Assembly (NCBI GenBank): GCA_028023455.1
Contig: JAQFVV010012400.1
Coordinates: forward strand, 12,717,748 to 12,781,747
Reading direction: 5' to 3'
Length of the DNA stretch: 64,000 bases
Source of the DNA: Epiperipatus broadwayi
Taxonomy: Eukaryota > Onychophora > Udeonychophora > Euonychophora > Peripatidae
Shown: piece after piece, positions 35,601 through 49,025 of the stretch
Position numbering within the stretch: the stretch's first letter is position 1
Layout of the letters: each line of letters opens with the position of its first letter
Program-made: the position numbers and the translations under genes
The notes under the pieces: model-generated
The model's database searches: none
What the model was told of the DNA's origin: nothing
What the model saw: the letters and a program-made list of their open reading frames with translations, nothing else

Positions 35601-35926
35601 CGTATAAGCTTTTTATTTGGATTACGATTTCATTTTTTAATTTTATTAGAAGTAAAATGTGAATATGTAGAATCTTTTTCTCTCTTGCAAACTAAAATAT
35701 CTTTTAAATGAAGTCAAGTGTATTATTTTCTGATAAATAATGATTTAATCATAAATTCAATGTTGAATGTAAAAATAAAAATAAAAGAATAGAAAGGTAC
35801 AATGGTGTCTCCTGTAGTTGTGTATGGTAAACACCTCGATCCTTAATTGATTCACCTTTAAATATTCCAATGCTTGTTTACTTTGGACTGCAGGCTTCCT
35901 CTTGTACATTTTACAATAAAGTAGAA

Positions 35927-36401
35927 CAGGGGTGGGCAATTGTTTTGGCTTGAGGGCCGCATCAGGGACCATTTTGTGGAAGCGAAGGTTAGTGGAGGGC
36001 CGCACCTTTTTTCATGACACAATAAAAACGCTGCTTTATTCCCTGTATTACCAAAGAAATATTTGTTTGTCCATTCTTTATTAAACACATGACATTCATT
36101 ACCAATTTTACATTTTTTCAGAGGGTTCATGGTTTCACTAAAGTTGGAATTGTATATATTTGCTAATGCAAAGACAAAATTGAAATTAATCAAATCAACT
36201 GGAAAAGCACTGCACATCGTATCTACACTGTGCATGTGTATTGATGTGGCCATCCTAGTGGAAAATACGAGATAAAAATGTGATCACACAATGGGAAGGA
36301 AATTTCAGTCGAAGGCGGATTTTTCTCATTGTCTAGGCGGGCCACATAAAAACTCTTAGGGGGCCGCATGTGGCCCTCTGGCCGCTATTTGCCCACTCCT
36401 G
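35927..36401. mobile_element. hAT MITE with 8-bp target duplication
   Basis: 475 bp with terminal inverted repeats CAGGGGTGGGCAA (left) and TTGCCCACTCCTG (right). It is flanked by perfect AAGTAGAA copies (35919-35926 and 36402-36409); an 8-bp duplication is the hAT hallmark. G+C-rich subterminal repeats (GAGGGCCGCA and GGGCCGCATGTGGCCCTC) are present. The minus-strand frame across it (35858-36253) crosses the terminal repeat and is not a gene. It lies close to the hAT transposase remnant, but a link between the two was not shown. Confidence 0.9.
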
Positions 36402-36409
36402 AAGTAGAA

Positions 36410-38915
36410 TAAAAATAGAGGTTTTATGCAACTGTTAGGAAATAACATGATGCACAATGGCATGTTTTGTCTTAGCCCACATTCATCTTAAAATACCATT
36501 CAATAATTATTTGTAATCATAAATTTATGTTAGATAATATAGAAGCACTTTACATATATATGTATTAAAAGAATTATTTCATTTTTGCTTCCTATTTCAG
36601 CAGACTTAATTTTTCGTTTTTCTTTTTGAAAAGATTTAAAATATTAAAAATTATTCCAACAACTTTCAAAACATGATTTAATTATCTCAAAATTTATAAA
36701 TTATTCTTACTTTTATTTCCCACTTTCTTTCCTCTGAATTTGGTAAAAATTAAGGTACAGTATTCGACTTTAAAAACTTCTATGATTCAAATTAAAGAAG
36801 AAACAAAACTCCATTTTAGTGTTTGAAATTTTAATTTAACTGCTGTTTATTGTTATAGCTGGAATATTGACAAGAAGAACGATTTGTAAAAAGTTTATGT
36901 TTTTATACAGTTCATGCGTAGATCTCCTGAAACGCTTAGATTTTTAACTGCCTATTGTTTAAATACATTTCATTTATTACAGATAAAAAATAGAATAATA
37001 AAATCAGTTTTATTTTCACACACGGCCACCTAACTTGACCTCAGGCTATCCCTAAGACATCTGACTATAAATTAATATTCAATTTTTAAAAAATATACAT
37101 TACAGTTTATTAATCAAACAGCATATATATATACAATATTATTTTGTAAAATATTGGTTGTATTAAATTTATTACAAAATAATAATTTATTGTGAGTTCC
37201 CTAATTCACTGTGAATATAAATAAATATATATGTGTTGTACATGTATATATGTGTTAATAATAAATAAGTAATCTTTCCATTATTAATGCAAGTTTCAAA
37301 TGGATTGGATTCAATAAGTAGGCTGATCTTGTTAGGAATATTTGCATTGTAAGCTATCTTTTACAATGTGTATATATATATTTTTTGTTATAATATGTAA
37401 TAGTTAAAATTTTGTTATGGATTATTGTTATTTATTTAAATAAAACAAATATTTTAGTTTAAATGTAGACTAATGGCTTTGTTTCTACTTTGAATTATTT
37501 GCACAGCACTATCATATCTAAATACATAAATTATGGGAATATTATAAAGAACAAAACTTGATAAATTAATTGTTAATTAAATTAAATTATAATTACTTAA
37601 ATGATAATTATTTAAAAGCATTTATCGTTTTAACCTGAAATACTTATATCTTTAAAGTCACATTGAATTTGTTGTAAAATTAATTTGAATTCATTCTTAA
37701 AATAAATTCAGGATAGTTTGAGATTATCAGAGAGATTGGTATAGGAATACCTCATATAGCTTACATTTTAAATAGAGTAAATATAAAACAGTATAAGGTG
37801 ATTAATTAATCTACTGAAGATATTAAAAAGGAAAAAATATTTTTGATTAATGAATATAGTTTATGGTGATCACAAAGGGGTTCATTTTTATGGCTAGTAT
37901 TCTTAATTCATAATTATATTACTTGTTGGAAAATAAGGGTTATAAAATAGTATCATAAAGCAATTTATATAGAGCTCACACGCAGGTGAGTGGATGCTCA
38001 GGGTTACAAATGATTTAATTAGTCTATGACTTTTAATAAGCTTATGTCATCTTCCATGTCCTAATTCACGCTATGTTTTATATAGTGGAAATAAGTAATA
38101 GCTAGAATGATCGATTTATTGATAACTGATAAGAGATTATATTATTATTACTAAATTTAAAATTATATTATTACTAAGTTTAAAATTATATTATAAAGAC
38201 ATTTGCGTGATATATAATTGCTATACAGATAAATGCATTAACGCAAGATTCCAAATCGGATCAAAGCTGAAGTTACTTTCTTGGGAAGCTGAACTGAGGT
38301 GTGGCAGCTGAATGTCAGATTCTAGTGCGTTATAAACTATAATATCAGAATAAATGTATCTCGAATGTGTTCTTAATTGAGGTTTATTACCTAGTAAACG
38401 GTTCCCCAAACCGATCTGCTTGCTATAATGGAAGAGGTCTTTTATTAAAGTGAGCAGAAGAGTGGCTTACGAGTGAGCTCTTTGGAATGCTTTGGTTTCT
38501 TTAAATACAAATAAATGTCACATTGGCCTAAACTTTCAAGGCGTGACTTGAGATGGAAACGATCCTGATGTAGGCCATTATAGACATAGCAAGAAGATAT
38601 GCATATTTATGCTAACTAGCAACACATTCGCAATGCTAAATTAATATTTATAAATTAATTATGCAAAAATCTTAGCTTCTTTCAGTGCAACTACCACTGG
38701 TCAGTTCATAAAGGAGATTCTTAAATCACATGATAAAGGTGATAATGAGAATCTGATTTAAGGTTTTCTGCATAGCTTCTTATTCTCTAACTAAATAAAG
38801 TTATAGTAAAACTTAAAAGATTTATTAGAACTGGAAACATTAATTATATGTAGTATACTTTCCGTTTAATGTCAAACAAACTGATTTTCAAATAATCTAA
38901 GTCAAATATGGATTA
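36410..38915. other. AT-rich non-coding stretch
   Basis: About 2.5 kb with no supportable reading frame or RNA gene, and TA microsatellites near 37120 and 37370. The minus-strand frame at 38221-38409 has no family match. Confidence 0.6.
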
Positions 38916-39245
38916 TTAAATAGCTCGCGCAAAATATTGATTCTTAAATAAATTACTTACATATTATTCTTAAATAACTCGCAAAATAGGCCTTACTAAT
39001 AACGCAAAATGTGTTTTTAAATAGCTTATGCAAAACCTACATTTTAAATAGCTTGCATAAAATATTCTTTTTAAATAACTGGCAAAATACATATTTTAAA
39101 TAACTTACGCAAATATATATCTTAAATAACATGAGCAAATCTGTGTTTTAAATAACATACACAAAATATACATTTTAAATAACTTTAGCAAAATATTTTC
39201 ATTTTAAATAACTTGAGCAAAAGATGCGCTTTAAATAACTTATTT
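38916..39245. repeat. Degenerate ~27-bp minisatellite
   Basis: About twelve imperfect units of the form TTTTAAATAACTTNNGCAAAATATNC follow each other. The anchors AAATAACTT or AAATAGCTT recur every 25-29 bp. High divergence between units marks an old array. Confidence 0.8.
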
Positions 39246-39446
39246 TGGACATTATAAATACTGATTCACTCTAGCGTAAATAATAGTTTTATTTCAGAAG
39301 GGAGTTTTGACTATATTCTTTTATCAAAAACAGGTTTATTCAACTACGTTTACAATAAAAGAAAAATGTAAAATAACTTATTAAATTTGTCAATACATTT
39401 ATAAACCGTTAAATTACTTTTTAAAAAAAAGGAGAGAAAAAAAAAC

Positions 39447-40050
39447 TCATTCTTTTAAAGAGGAATATCCAATATTAATAAGATGCCATGTAGAATTTAT
39501 TATAATGTGAAGAGCTAACTTCAAATCTCTTTCTTTGATATCTTTTAATTTTTGTAAAAAAATTAATTTTGGATCAGGCATAACCGACTTGAAGATTAGG
39601 ATACATCTGACAAACCATAGACAGAAAGTTATGAACATGGCACTTCTTATAATTGCAAAATCCCCAGAGGTAATACCTTCTATAAGTGTGTTTATAATTG
39701 GATGTTTTGGTGTATAAATTTGATTAATCAATATTCTACAGCCCTGAAGAGATGAACAATTGTTGAAAATGTGAAATATGGTATCATCCTCCCTATGGCA
39801 GAGTGAGCAAACAGGGTTCAAAGAGGAAAAACCTCTACATCACAAGAAAGTGGCTTGTGGGAAGTGCATTAAGATTTAGCTTTAGAAGGAAGTCCAAATA
39901 TTTTGGCTCTAGATTACATTTTTTATATTTCTTTATAATGGTAAAGTTTGTACATGTGAGAATATTAGGATCTGGGATAATTTGTGAAAACAAAAGAATA
40001 TAGGCATCCCAAATCTTAATTGACATTGCAAAAATGCTCAACCTTTGACT
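39447..40050 (-). pseudogene. LINE reverse transcriptase C-terminal fragment (zf-RVT)
   Basis: Two minus-strand frames in succession (39835-40041, then 39447-39821) read LLKLNLNALPTSHF, then NPVCSLCHREDDTIFHIFNN followed by C. This matches the zinc-binding region at the end of many non-LTR retrotransposon ORF2 proteins (a C-x2-C...H-x4-C arrangement after a hydrophobic helix). A frame change lies near 39830. The polymerase domain is not present, so it is a 5'-truncated, dead copy, as is usual for LINEs. A homologous fragment in opposite orientation is at 42330-42610. Confidence 0.65.
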
Positions 40051-40561
40051 ATATTCTTTATATTACGATAATCTGATATAATAAAAAGTGATGACTTGCC
40101 CCCCTCCCCCTGATAATTTATTAAACATACAAAACTCCGTTCTGCCGACATAGCATAAATTAATAGACATGAACTTAAAACTTAAGATAGATGGCATAAG
40201 AATAAATTGCATAAAACGATCAATAAAATTATAATTTAGGAATGAAACTGTTTGAATGTTTTCATAGAAAAGAAATATTTATGTTTACTTAAAATATTAA
40301 TGATCAATCAAGAATTTTGAAGAGTGTTCTAAGCTTTAAATAAATTTAATATAAATAGTTTAGTGTAACATTTAAATGGTATTATGAATTACGAGATTGA
40401 TTAGTTAGCTAGCTTTTCATTTAGAATAAGTTTAGTTATGGAATTAAATATTCTGCAGAATGATTTACCGATAAAGTCTTTAAGGCATTCTTTAATGTGA
40501 TTCTCTCTGTCACATCAGGCTGGGCTCCTCTGGGTTTGAGTCTGGATGCAGCTATGTAAAT
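40051..40561. other. Non-coding stretch
   Basis: AT-rich, with a C-rich tract at 40099-40110. It becomes G+C-richer from about 40490 toward the possible exon on the minus strand. Confidence 0.5.
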
Positions 40562-40758
40562 TTACTTGGTGGCAGCTTTCTCCCCATCATTTCGTTCAAG
40601 GAACTCTGGCATATCAGGTGTAGCTTCTTTCTCCATCACGGCTGGGTTCGGCTGAGGTGGACATTTTCTCTCATTGGTAGCAGCTCGTGGGAAGAGCAAA
40701 TGGCAGTCTCTGGTCTCTAGACAACGATCATCATTTGGACTGCTTGGGTGATGGCTTT
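40562..40758 (-). CDS. Possible terminal coding exon of an unidentified host gene
   Basis: On the minus strand an AG acceptor after a T/C-containing tract (AG at 40760-40759) opens a 65-codon frame. It runs through RAATNERKCPPQPNPAVMEK and EATPDMPEFLERNDGEKAAT to a Lys codon and a TAA at 40562-40564. The patch is markedly richer in G+C than its surroundings and has a balanced, non-repetitive amino-acid content, unlike the AT-driven frames nearby. I do not recognise the protein; the polar, Pro/Glu-rich tail would suit a disordered C terminus. No partner exon was found upstream. It could instead be part of an unknown mobile element. Confidence 0.35.
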
Positions 40759-41754
40759 CTAGAATTCAGCTTGCTATAAAGTACGGCAGAAACAGCTTTT
40801 AATGATTTTTCAGCACTGGTTTTCAGAAAATATTTTCAGCAGCAAATATAACTTTTTTCACAGCAACAGCTAAGAAAGAGGATGATGAAAGATCATTTTG
40901 ATGGCTACTACATGCCCGTTTTATATTATATTTTTGACAGTATGTCCCACCTCTTTTTTCTCATGCCACATCACCTGATTACTGGTTCGAACTAGCCTTT
41001 AACTAGGTATCCACTTAGTAAAAATTTGGTAGAGTAAATCTGGACTTAAAAAGCTCTATTATTCCAATTGACATCCTAGTTAACTACAGAATCAAAGATG
41101 ATATTCCCCAGAGAATGTAATAGCACTTAGTATAGATTTATGCCTGACTGAATTTTATAATTGGTCTTAGTTATATAATTTTAAATGGGTCAAGTTTAGC
41201 TAAAGATTTATTTTTGGAACGAAGTGTTAAAACCCATAAACAAATTACTGCTTGTGTAATTTTAAACAAACAATAGAACTGAAAATTATTTAAAATGAAT
41301 ATTGAAAAATAAGTAATTATTTAAATGGATATTGAAACTTAAATAAGTAATTTTATAAATGTAAACTTATTATGCTGTTATATAGATAAATTCTAATTAC
41401 ACACTGTTATGTTTATTTCAGTTTTAACAAACGTAAATGAATATGCGCATATATAAACATTTAAGACTGTATTTTTATTATAATTAACAAGACGATTATA
41501 CACGCACATAGCCTGCAATATTATAAGCACACTCAATGTTTTAAATTAAAGAAACACACGCAATCTGAGTGCAATGAAATACACTATTATAGAATATAAT
41601 AGGTGAAACAGATCGAACTGTTTCAACATGATGATATAATTTTTTTGTGATATATTTTATTTCCGTAAAAATAAATGTTATATAATAATATAACTTTACC
41701 CAAGAAATTTAAGGTAAATAATCTTTCTACAACCTATTCTTTACATATATAAAT
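40759..41754. other. Non-coding stretch
   Basis: No gene supported. It would be intronic if the exon at 40562-40758 is real. Confidence 0.5.
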
Positions 41755-42610
41755 ATGAATTGTTCTATTCTGAATAAATTTGAAGCTCTAATAGGATCTA
41801 CAATACAAGTTTGTAAGTCATGCATGGGGCAGATAGCTACAGGTCACAATCTACCTTCATTCTTCACAGGTACACACTCATCTTTTCTCACAATTCCAAT
41901 TAACTTATCTAAAACACAATTAAGTGATCATCTAAATCATCTGGTCATAAGCAAGTTCAATACAAAAAAGTTTTCTATCCAAAATTGCTTTACCCGATAA
42001 TAAAAGTTTCTATTGTTAATTCTATTCTAAGTGGTATATTTGTTTACTACAGTTCATGGATGAATCTTTTAAGGAATACTATGATCACAATAAAATCATA
42101 TATCTGAGGATCTTGCTTGTTTTCCCATTTGCAAAGGTAATCTTAATCTAATATGTCCTCAATCATGTGTATCCTATATCAGAAGTAAGATGTATATTGC
42201 AATCACAGTTAATCCAATCCCCAAAGCCAATTCTCCACTTATAATATTGCTTATTCAATTTTCATATGCGAATCATTTTTTAATACTTATCACACACTAT
42301 TGAGCATGCCGACATCAAATCTTTAATTGGTGCTTCATTTAAAAATCTGAAAAAAATTAGATATCCTAACAGATGTCTATGGTCAATCCTCCCATTTGCC
42401 AAAACTTTAATAAGATTCCAAAATATGTATGTTCCTCAATTATGGCTAAAATTTTTGCTTAATTTATTATTACTTAACACAATTCCTATAAAACCTTTCC
42501 TCATTAACCGTTTTAAATTAAATCTGGAGCTCACATGTACCTTATGTAATAGTCATTCAGATGATAAGATACACAGTTTTGAAATATATCCATACTTCTC
42601 ATCTTTATGA
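41755..42610 (+). pseudogene. LINE C-terminal fragment, plus strand
   Basis: A plus-strand frame open from about 42330 reads LPFAKTLIRFQ, LWLKFLLNLLLLNTIPIKPF and, after a short linker, TCTLCNSHSDDKIHSFEIYP. This is the same hydrophobic helix plus C-x2-C...H arrangement as in the LINE fragment at 39447-40050, in the opposite orientation. The upstream frame 41755-42000 may belong to the same ORF2 remnant but has no clear motif. Stops and frame changes separate the pieces. Confidence 0.5.
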
Positions 42611-44862
42611 CACTTCATAGTCCAAAAGCAAATAATTAATCTAAAATAATTGCTTGAGAAAAATATTATTCACACTATTAGAACCATGTAGATTGCTCAC
42701 TGTTCTGTAATTTTCGACAACAAAAAATATAATGTTCTAAAAACAAAATATATAGGCTGGTATAATATATATTTATATGTCATAAAATATATACCCAAAA
42801 ATACTATGAGAAAAATTTGACAGGACAAGATGTATTGATTAGCCAACCCATCCAACACAGTCATAGCAATCTATTAATATATATTTATATATGTATACAT
42901 ATATAAGTAATTAGCTATTTTTAGCAAAAGGATAAAATAAAGAAACAGAACTGTATACTTGTACCAATCAATACTATGAGCACTAACTTCTTTGTTATTT
43001 CTCTGTGGTAATACAAAGAAACAGTTGCTTGAAAATAAGATCATTGGAAACTGCTTTCAATTTTAATATAAACTCTATGTCAGAATAAGTTTAAATAAAT
43101 ACTCATTACCTAATGTTTCTAATAATGGTAAATAAAAATACCCAGTAGATTGAATACATTAATATTAATACTTAGCCTACAAGTAAAGTTTGTGATCATT
43201 AATAGAAGTATTTTATCAGACCCTGCATCTATGAAGACTCTGCTAGCTGCTATTACTTTACATGTGATAAACTTTGGTACCAAAATTTCTAACAAACACC
43301 TGCTGAACTATGCGCTGTTATCCAGACAATGGTAGTGAGATAGAATTTAAATGTCAGTGCTATAACAGTAATGAGAAGTAACACCTGGACATACCTGAAA
43401 ACTGTGTTTCCATTTTTTACTTGTGAATACCTTTAACATACATATAATTTTAGTTATACATATATCAAATTTAACTTAAAACAACAGTAAATGTAATTAC
43501 ATTGGCTAAAGTATTCACAATGTTAGCAATGACTTTATCATTGTTTTTTATTCATGACTTTCATTGAAATACAATTAACATTTATAATACAAATTAAACA
43601 CATAGTAAAAACTTAATTAGGTTTTATTATATAAACTTATTCAAGGTTTACAAGATACATTGAAAAGCTGCCTTATGATAGTGGAAAGTTAAACTATATC
43701 TAAAACTTTTTATTAAAACAATAATATATACAATTGAATGATCCATTGTTCAGGAAGACTTATACTGTTTGACACCAAAAGTAACAGATGAACTGTGACT
43801 TAGAAACTTTCAGAAAGTCATATAATATTTGAGCACCAGATTAACTGTTGAGCTGTCACCCAGGGACCACCTAGATCAGGCGTCTTTCATTTTATTAGTA
43901 AAATAAACCATTAACATAAACTAGTATTACTTTTAAAAAAATCTTATTAAATTTTTAAATTATCAGAAGTTTTCTATTTCATTTATTCAAGAGTTACCAA
44001 AAAACATTTATTCACCAGTCAATTTTTTTTATTCAAGACAAAGTATTTAAAACGTCAATTATTAATTATAATACATAAAGAGTAATATATGCGAAAATAT
44101 TTTATAAAAAATTTAATGCACTGAAAATTTAAAAAAATATTTTTTTCTTCAATTACAGTTTTGTTTGGTATATTTAATTTGAAATAAAAATCTGATTGAA
44201 GAAAAAAAATTTTTTGGTGTTATTATAATGAATTACCATCAAATTAAATCATTTTAAATAATATATATTGTAACCACTTCAATCTATACCTATATCACCT
44301 TATACACTTAAAAATGCTCAGTCGCCAATTCTATACAAGATAGAATAAAATTTATAATTTAGGTTGCATCTCTAATTATCGATAAGACTCTTATTATAGT
44401 ATTAATCTACAGCTTAGCTCAGTTGGGGGTTATAGGGTCTCGTGGTCATCTAGAATGTGAATGGGGTGAGATAAGCATTTATAAACAATAATTATATAAT
44501 GTTTATTTGGTTTTAAGCCAATAAACATTACATGACCACCACTTCTTATGCTTGTGTATAACTGTTTTAAAACAGGCAAATGGGGATTTTATGCACAAGC
44601 CTTCTGGCATCCATTGATTACTCTAGGTTGCTGTGTGTGGCAATATGTATAGTGAGTTTTGTCTGTTTATTTAGTTATAAGTAGTTACTTAAATTATCAA
44701 AAGAAAGCAATTCATGGATTAAATCAAGAATGATGATACATTCAATTCTCCCACCATCCAAGTACATGCCAGACCAATCATGCCACTCATCTAATATGTT
44801 TGGGAATCACTGTAACAATAAGTAATCTACAGACATTTGATTTAGATTGCACAGCTATACCA
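42611..44862. other. Non-coding stretch
   Basis: AT-rich. It includes a ~90-bp fragment (44578-44665, containing GATTTTATGCACAAGCCTTC) of the repeat family described at 48655-49160, lacking its hammerhead part. No gene was seen. Confidence 0.6.
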
Positions 44863-46744
44863 TTGAATTAAAAATAACTTAGTCGGCACTAAAAAAATAA
44901 TGAATTCATTTTAATGCTGACTTTTTAAAGGTAGATTATGAAACAACAGTCATATTAAAATTCTATGTTTAAAATAATTATTTCTTCTCATGTTAGCTTC
45001 AGAATAACCTTAGTTTTAGATATGAATTTAGCTAGGTCAAACTTGGTAATAAATTATGTACTTATGTTTTATCAGTCCTGCAATTCAGTACACATGCTAT
45101 GCCTTTTTACATTTATGATAAATGTCTAACCTTGTGATCACAGCAAATAAACCCTGCAATGTCATCGAATAATGTGACAAATTTACACTTTCATTTATTG
45201 TCCACATTTTGTTCAGCCATGTTCTTTTCAAAGAATATTTTACTTCAGTGCTGATTTACTTTTCCATTTTCTGATTAATGCTACAATTTTTTTAAACATT
45301 ACAAAGTGATGAACATTTGGAGTTTACCTGCTACTGAGATCAATGCAATCAGATATATTTCCACTTCAGACAAGCAATGGCATTGTAAAGTTTGAGGATG
45401 TAATAATAAAATAGGCCACACAGTTTGTTATGATGAATTTAGCATTTTAAGTTTGTACAAATTCCAGTGTACATGTTATTTGATCAGATCACAAAATTAT
45501 AAAGTTATCAGCAGATGTGAATATGAAAGGCTGTAGCAGGTCTAATATGTGAAAACCTAAATTTACATACATGAAAAGATTATATGCCAAATTAAAACAT
45601 TTTAATAATAAATGTCTTATTTACATATGTTTAATTTAATAAAAATGACATATCGTAAATTCTAAAAATTTTGCAAGCATCATTCATTCAGGCATAGTAA
45701 AAAGTAATTTAAAGTGATCGATTAACATCTTCAGCTCTCATTTCCAAATAATTAAGATTTTCCCATACAGAAATGTTTGAGTCAAAAAGTTTGTAGATTC
45801 GTCCTATCTTTTCACAAAGACTTTATTTTGTGTTTGGAAAGTGAGAATATTCATTTATATAGCTAAATCTACAAAGCGCATGTGCATTAGCATCTTGGCT
45901 TATTAATATTACAGTTTATAAAAACATCGCACTACATAAAATAAATGTCTTATTTAATAATAAAATAAAATCTTACTTTTTACTAGGTATTACTCTGAAA
46001 GAAAAAATAAGATAATTTTTTCTTGTATAGTTTCATTTATTCATGATTTTAAAAAAATTGAAATGTTTAAAAACTGTTTATCAACTAATTTTTTTTTTTA
46101 AAAAATATTAAGTTTTTTAAATGTTGTTTATCAATTAATTAAAAGCGATTAGTTCTTTATCTCTGAAAAATGAAGTATGTTTTTCAAATTACTGTATAAA
46201 TAGGATGTTTTTTTTTTTCAAGTAATTAAAAACAGCGACAAAAGTTGGGATTATCTCTGAAGTGTTGGTTGCCAAATCAATGTATAAATAGAATGTTTTT
46301 TTAAAAAAGAAGTACAATCTTTTTGTAAAAAGAAAATCAATGGATCAAGGCTTAATGCTTTCATTTCTAAAATAGTTATGTAATTACGTGGAAGATTGAC
46401 ATCAGGATCGTTTTTTTTTTAAAAAAATAGTGTGGGCAGTAAACTTCAGTAGAAGTTCAGCAGTCATGAGGTGATCCACCAGGAGCTCAGTTTGGCACTC
46501 TGAAATTAACTTTTGTTTTCATATGTATAATAGTATGATGCTTATAAGGACCATGTGTCAAGATCTTTTTGAAATTTGAGCATTATTGAAAATATTCTTG
46601 GGAGAAAGCTTCAGCCAAAATCATGAATGTCTCAACCTGAATTAATCTAAATTGAGAATAATTATTGAACTGGAATCAGGAGCTATAAAAACCAGTTAAA
46701 TTGAACAATTGAAATGAAAATAATTATTAAATAAAAACCAGAAG
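44863..46744. repeat. Segmental duplication, copy B
   Basis: Matches 17808-19687 in the same orientation, diverged on the left and nearly identical on the right. Here the terminal A-rich array continues past the end of the match (46660-46930), which shows that copy A was cut inside that array. Confidence 0.9.
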
Positions 46745-46930
46745 CTAAAAAAAAAAAGTTAAATGGAAGAACTGAATGCGAAAACAATTATTAAATTGAA
46801 GCCAATGTCTACAAAAGTTAAAAAAGATGGAAGAAGTGAATTGAAAATATTTACGAAGGTGAGACCTGGCTATAAAAAATGCTAATTTTTAATGAAAATA
46901 ATTATAAAACTGTAATCTTGGAGCAGCCAA
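46660..46930. repeat. Degenerate ~65-bp tandem array
   Basis: Three to four imperfect units contain variants of AAAGTTAAATGGAAGAA, GAAAATAATTATTAAA and TAAAACCAGNAGCTA. The left part lies inside segmental duplication B. No coding content was seen. Confidence 0.6.
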
Positions 46931-48654
46931 AAAAGAACTCGATAGAAATAACCTTTGAGAAGTTCTAAAAAACATGAAGACCAAAGTGAGACTAAAATTC
47001 TATCAGTAAGATTTACAAAAAAAAAAAAGAAACTCAACTAACCCACTACAAAAGAATTAAATAAATAAATAATTCCATAGTGAAAAGATATTGTTCATGT
47101 ATGCACACCTTAATTTTCAAGTGTTATTTTATAATGAAAGTAATAATTTAAAATAGTGATTTTTTTTTTTTATTGAAAATATTTTTTCATTCAAGTAAAA
47201 TTGTGTGGAACAACTCATTTTCAAAAGGGGAAAAAAAATTCAAATTACTTTTTTTATTGTGAAATATTGTTTTAGGATATGATTATTGTAAGAAAGAAAC
47301 TCCTTTAGACTAAATGAATTATTATTTAAAAGAAACGAGAATAATATTTGTGTTATATAGGGTTGATCATTATGTAAATTTCAGGTTTGTCATATTAATC
47401 ATTTTCTAAATTTATTTTTTATTATTATATTTAATAGTTAAGTTTATTAAATTGATTTTTAAAAAAAGGTTTTGAAATTATTTTTTTATATCCTTATTCT
47501 TTTAATTCTATATTATCAGTATGTGTGACTGATTTCAGCACAGAACAATGCTTTAATAAATTTATGGTATATTGCAGTTGAGACATTTAATGCTGACTAG
47601 AGTATTATATATATTGTAGTGGTACAAAGTGTTTTGGGTGAACCTGAAATGATGGCACTCATCAGCATCAACCCAAGACAAAATATAAAATTGAGTATAA
47701 AAGGAATGAATAAATATAATGAGAAGCATGAGAGATCAGCACAGAACTATCTGTAAATAACTATAAATTCACTCAACATTACACAAAAGTAATAATCATT
47801 CATAATCATAAATGATTAACAATAAAATCAATAATCAATCTTGTGTCTGAATTTGAAATGGTTCTATTATATAACAGACTAATAATTTTATTCTTGCCAA
47901 TTTATATGCAGATTATATAATAATTTGGATAAACAAACTTGAATGCTAATCCATAAGAATTAAAAAAATAATGCTGGGATAAGAAAACATGATCATCATC
48001 ACTGTTCTGTCCTCTTAGTATTGTTAATGTATTGGCCAACTATGGACATAATTTCTAAATAAATAATTAAAATGAAATTTAAAGCCTGGACTTTAAAGGA
48101 TATATTTTTTTGCATCCTCCAGTATTAGAGAAGTAATGAAATCAACAACAGGATGTTCATAAACTCTAAATATAATCCCCTTTTAGATAACAGCCTGTTA
48201 TACACAAATCCAGCTTAGTGAGCAAAAGCTCTTATGAGTAAAATATATAATCCTAATATATGTTTTATACCTATTCTAGAATTAATTAAATTCACTGGAA
48301 TGACTTAATAGATATAAATTTATTAATAATAAAATTAAATTAAGGTCTGTAGAATATGACTATACATATCAATTAAGTCTTTTGATTTTGATTAATACAA
48401 AAAAAATCCACTATTACATTGTAATTTACATCTATGTCTCAATAAGTTTCTATAAAACACATCTATATATAAGCAAACAGACATGTATAATAATTTATAA
48501 ACATATTTGAATTGTCATAAACCTATAATCGAAATTCATTTTTATAATACATAATTAATGATTGATTCAACATATATGTATGTGCACATGTAAATGTGTG
48601 CATACACTGGCATTTATAAAAAAATAAAACCAATAAATCATATATCCTATTAAG
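46931..48654. other. AT-rich non-coding stretch
   Basis: Poly-A/T runs and no supportable gene. One CTGATGAG on the minus strand near 47653 has no matching GAAA and is not a ribozyme. Confidence 0.6.
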
Positions 48655-48822
48655 ACATAATTAATTCAATGCCAAAAATGTTCATAAAATTCACATGTAT
48701 GGGAGTGGATAAAAAAGTGAAAACTCTCCATACAATAGTGCCACTCTAAGCAAGACAAAGTAATCAATGGATGCCAGAAGGCTTGTGCATAAAATCCCTA
48801 TATGCTGCCTACTCATCCAATA

Positions 48823-48865
48823 TCCGCAAACTAGTTTCTGGCTTATGGCCTTCATCAGTGAGGAG
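48823..48865 (-). ncRNA. Hammerhead ribozyme, minimal helix III
   Basis: On the minus strand CUGAUGA (48852-48858) is followed by a GGC/GCC stem with loop CAUAA (48840-48850), then GAAAC (48834-48838) and the palindrome ACUAGU (48830-48835). The palindrome gives a two-base-pair helix III, and cleavage would follow U at 48829. Helix I (CUCCUCA with UGCGGAU) pairs with one mismatch. Such short helix III forms are typical of Penelope and retrozyme hammerheads, which often act as dimers. The three-pair helix II and the mismatch suggest a weakened ribozyme. Confidence 0.6.
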
Positions 48866-49025
48866 CCTTGGATCTGAGAGCACTGCACCTAGATCTTAGG
48901 ATTTAATGAAACCCTCCAGCAGCCACCTTTTATCTCTCCATAGCTACAAAACTGAGAATAAAATTGAAAAGACACAGATATTTTCAATCTAAGCTCAGTA
49001 GCTTATATAGTCATATGGGTCTGAA

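Noticed and set aside
35858-36253. 131-residue minus-strand frame
   Set aside because: It runs out through the terminal repeat of the hAT MITE and its composition is non-coding.
47640-47665. Minus-strand CTGATGAGTGCC resembling the 2.2-kb ribozyme
   Set aside because: No GAAA follows (TTTCAGG instead); similarity is limited to about 11 bases.
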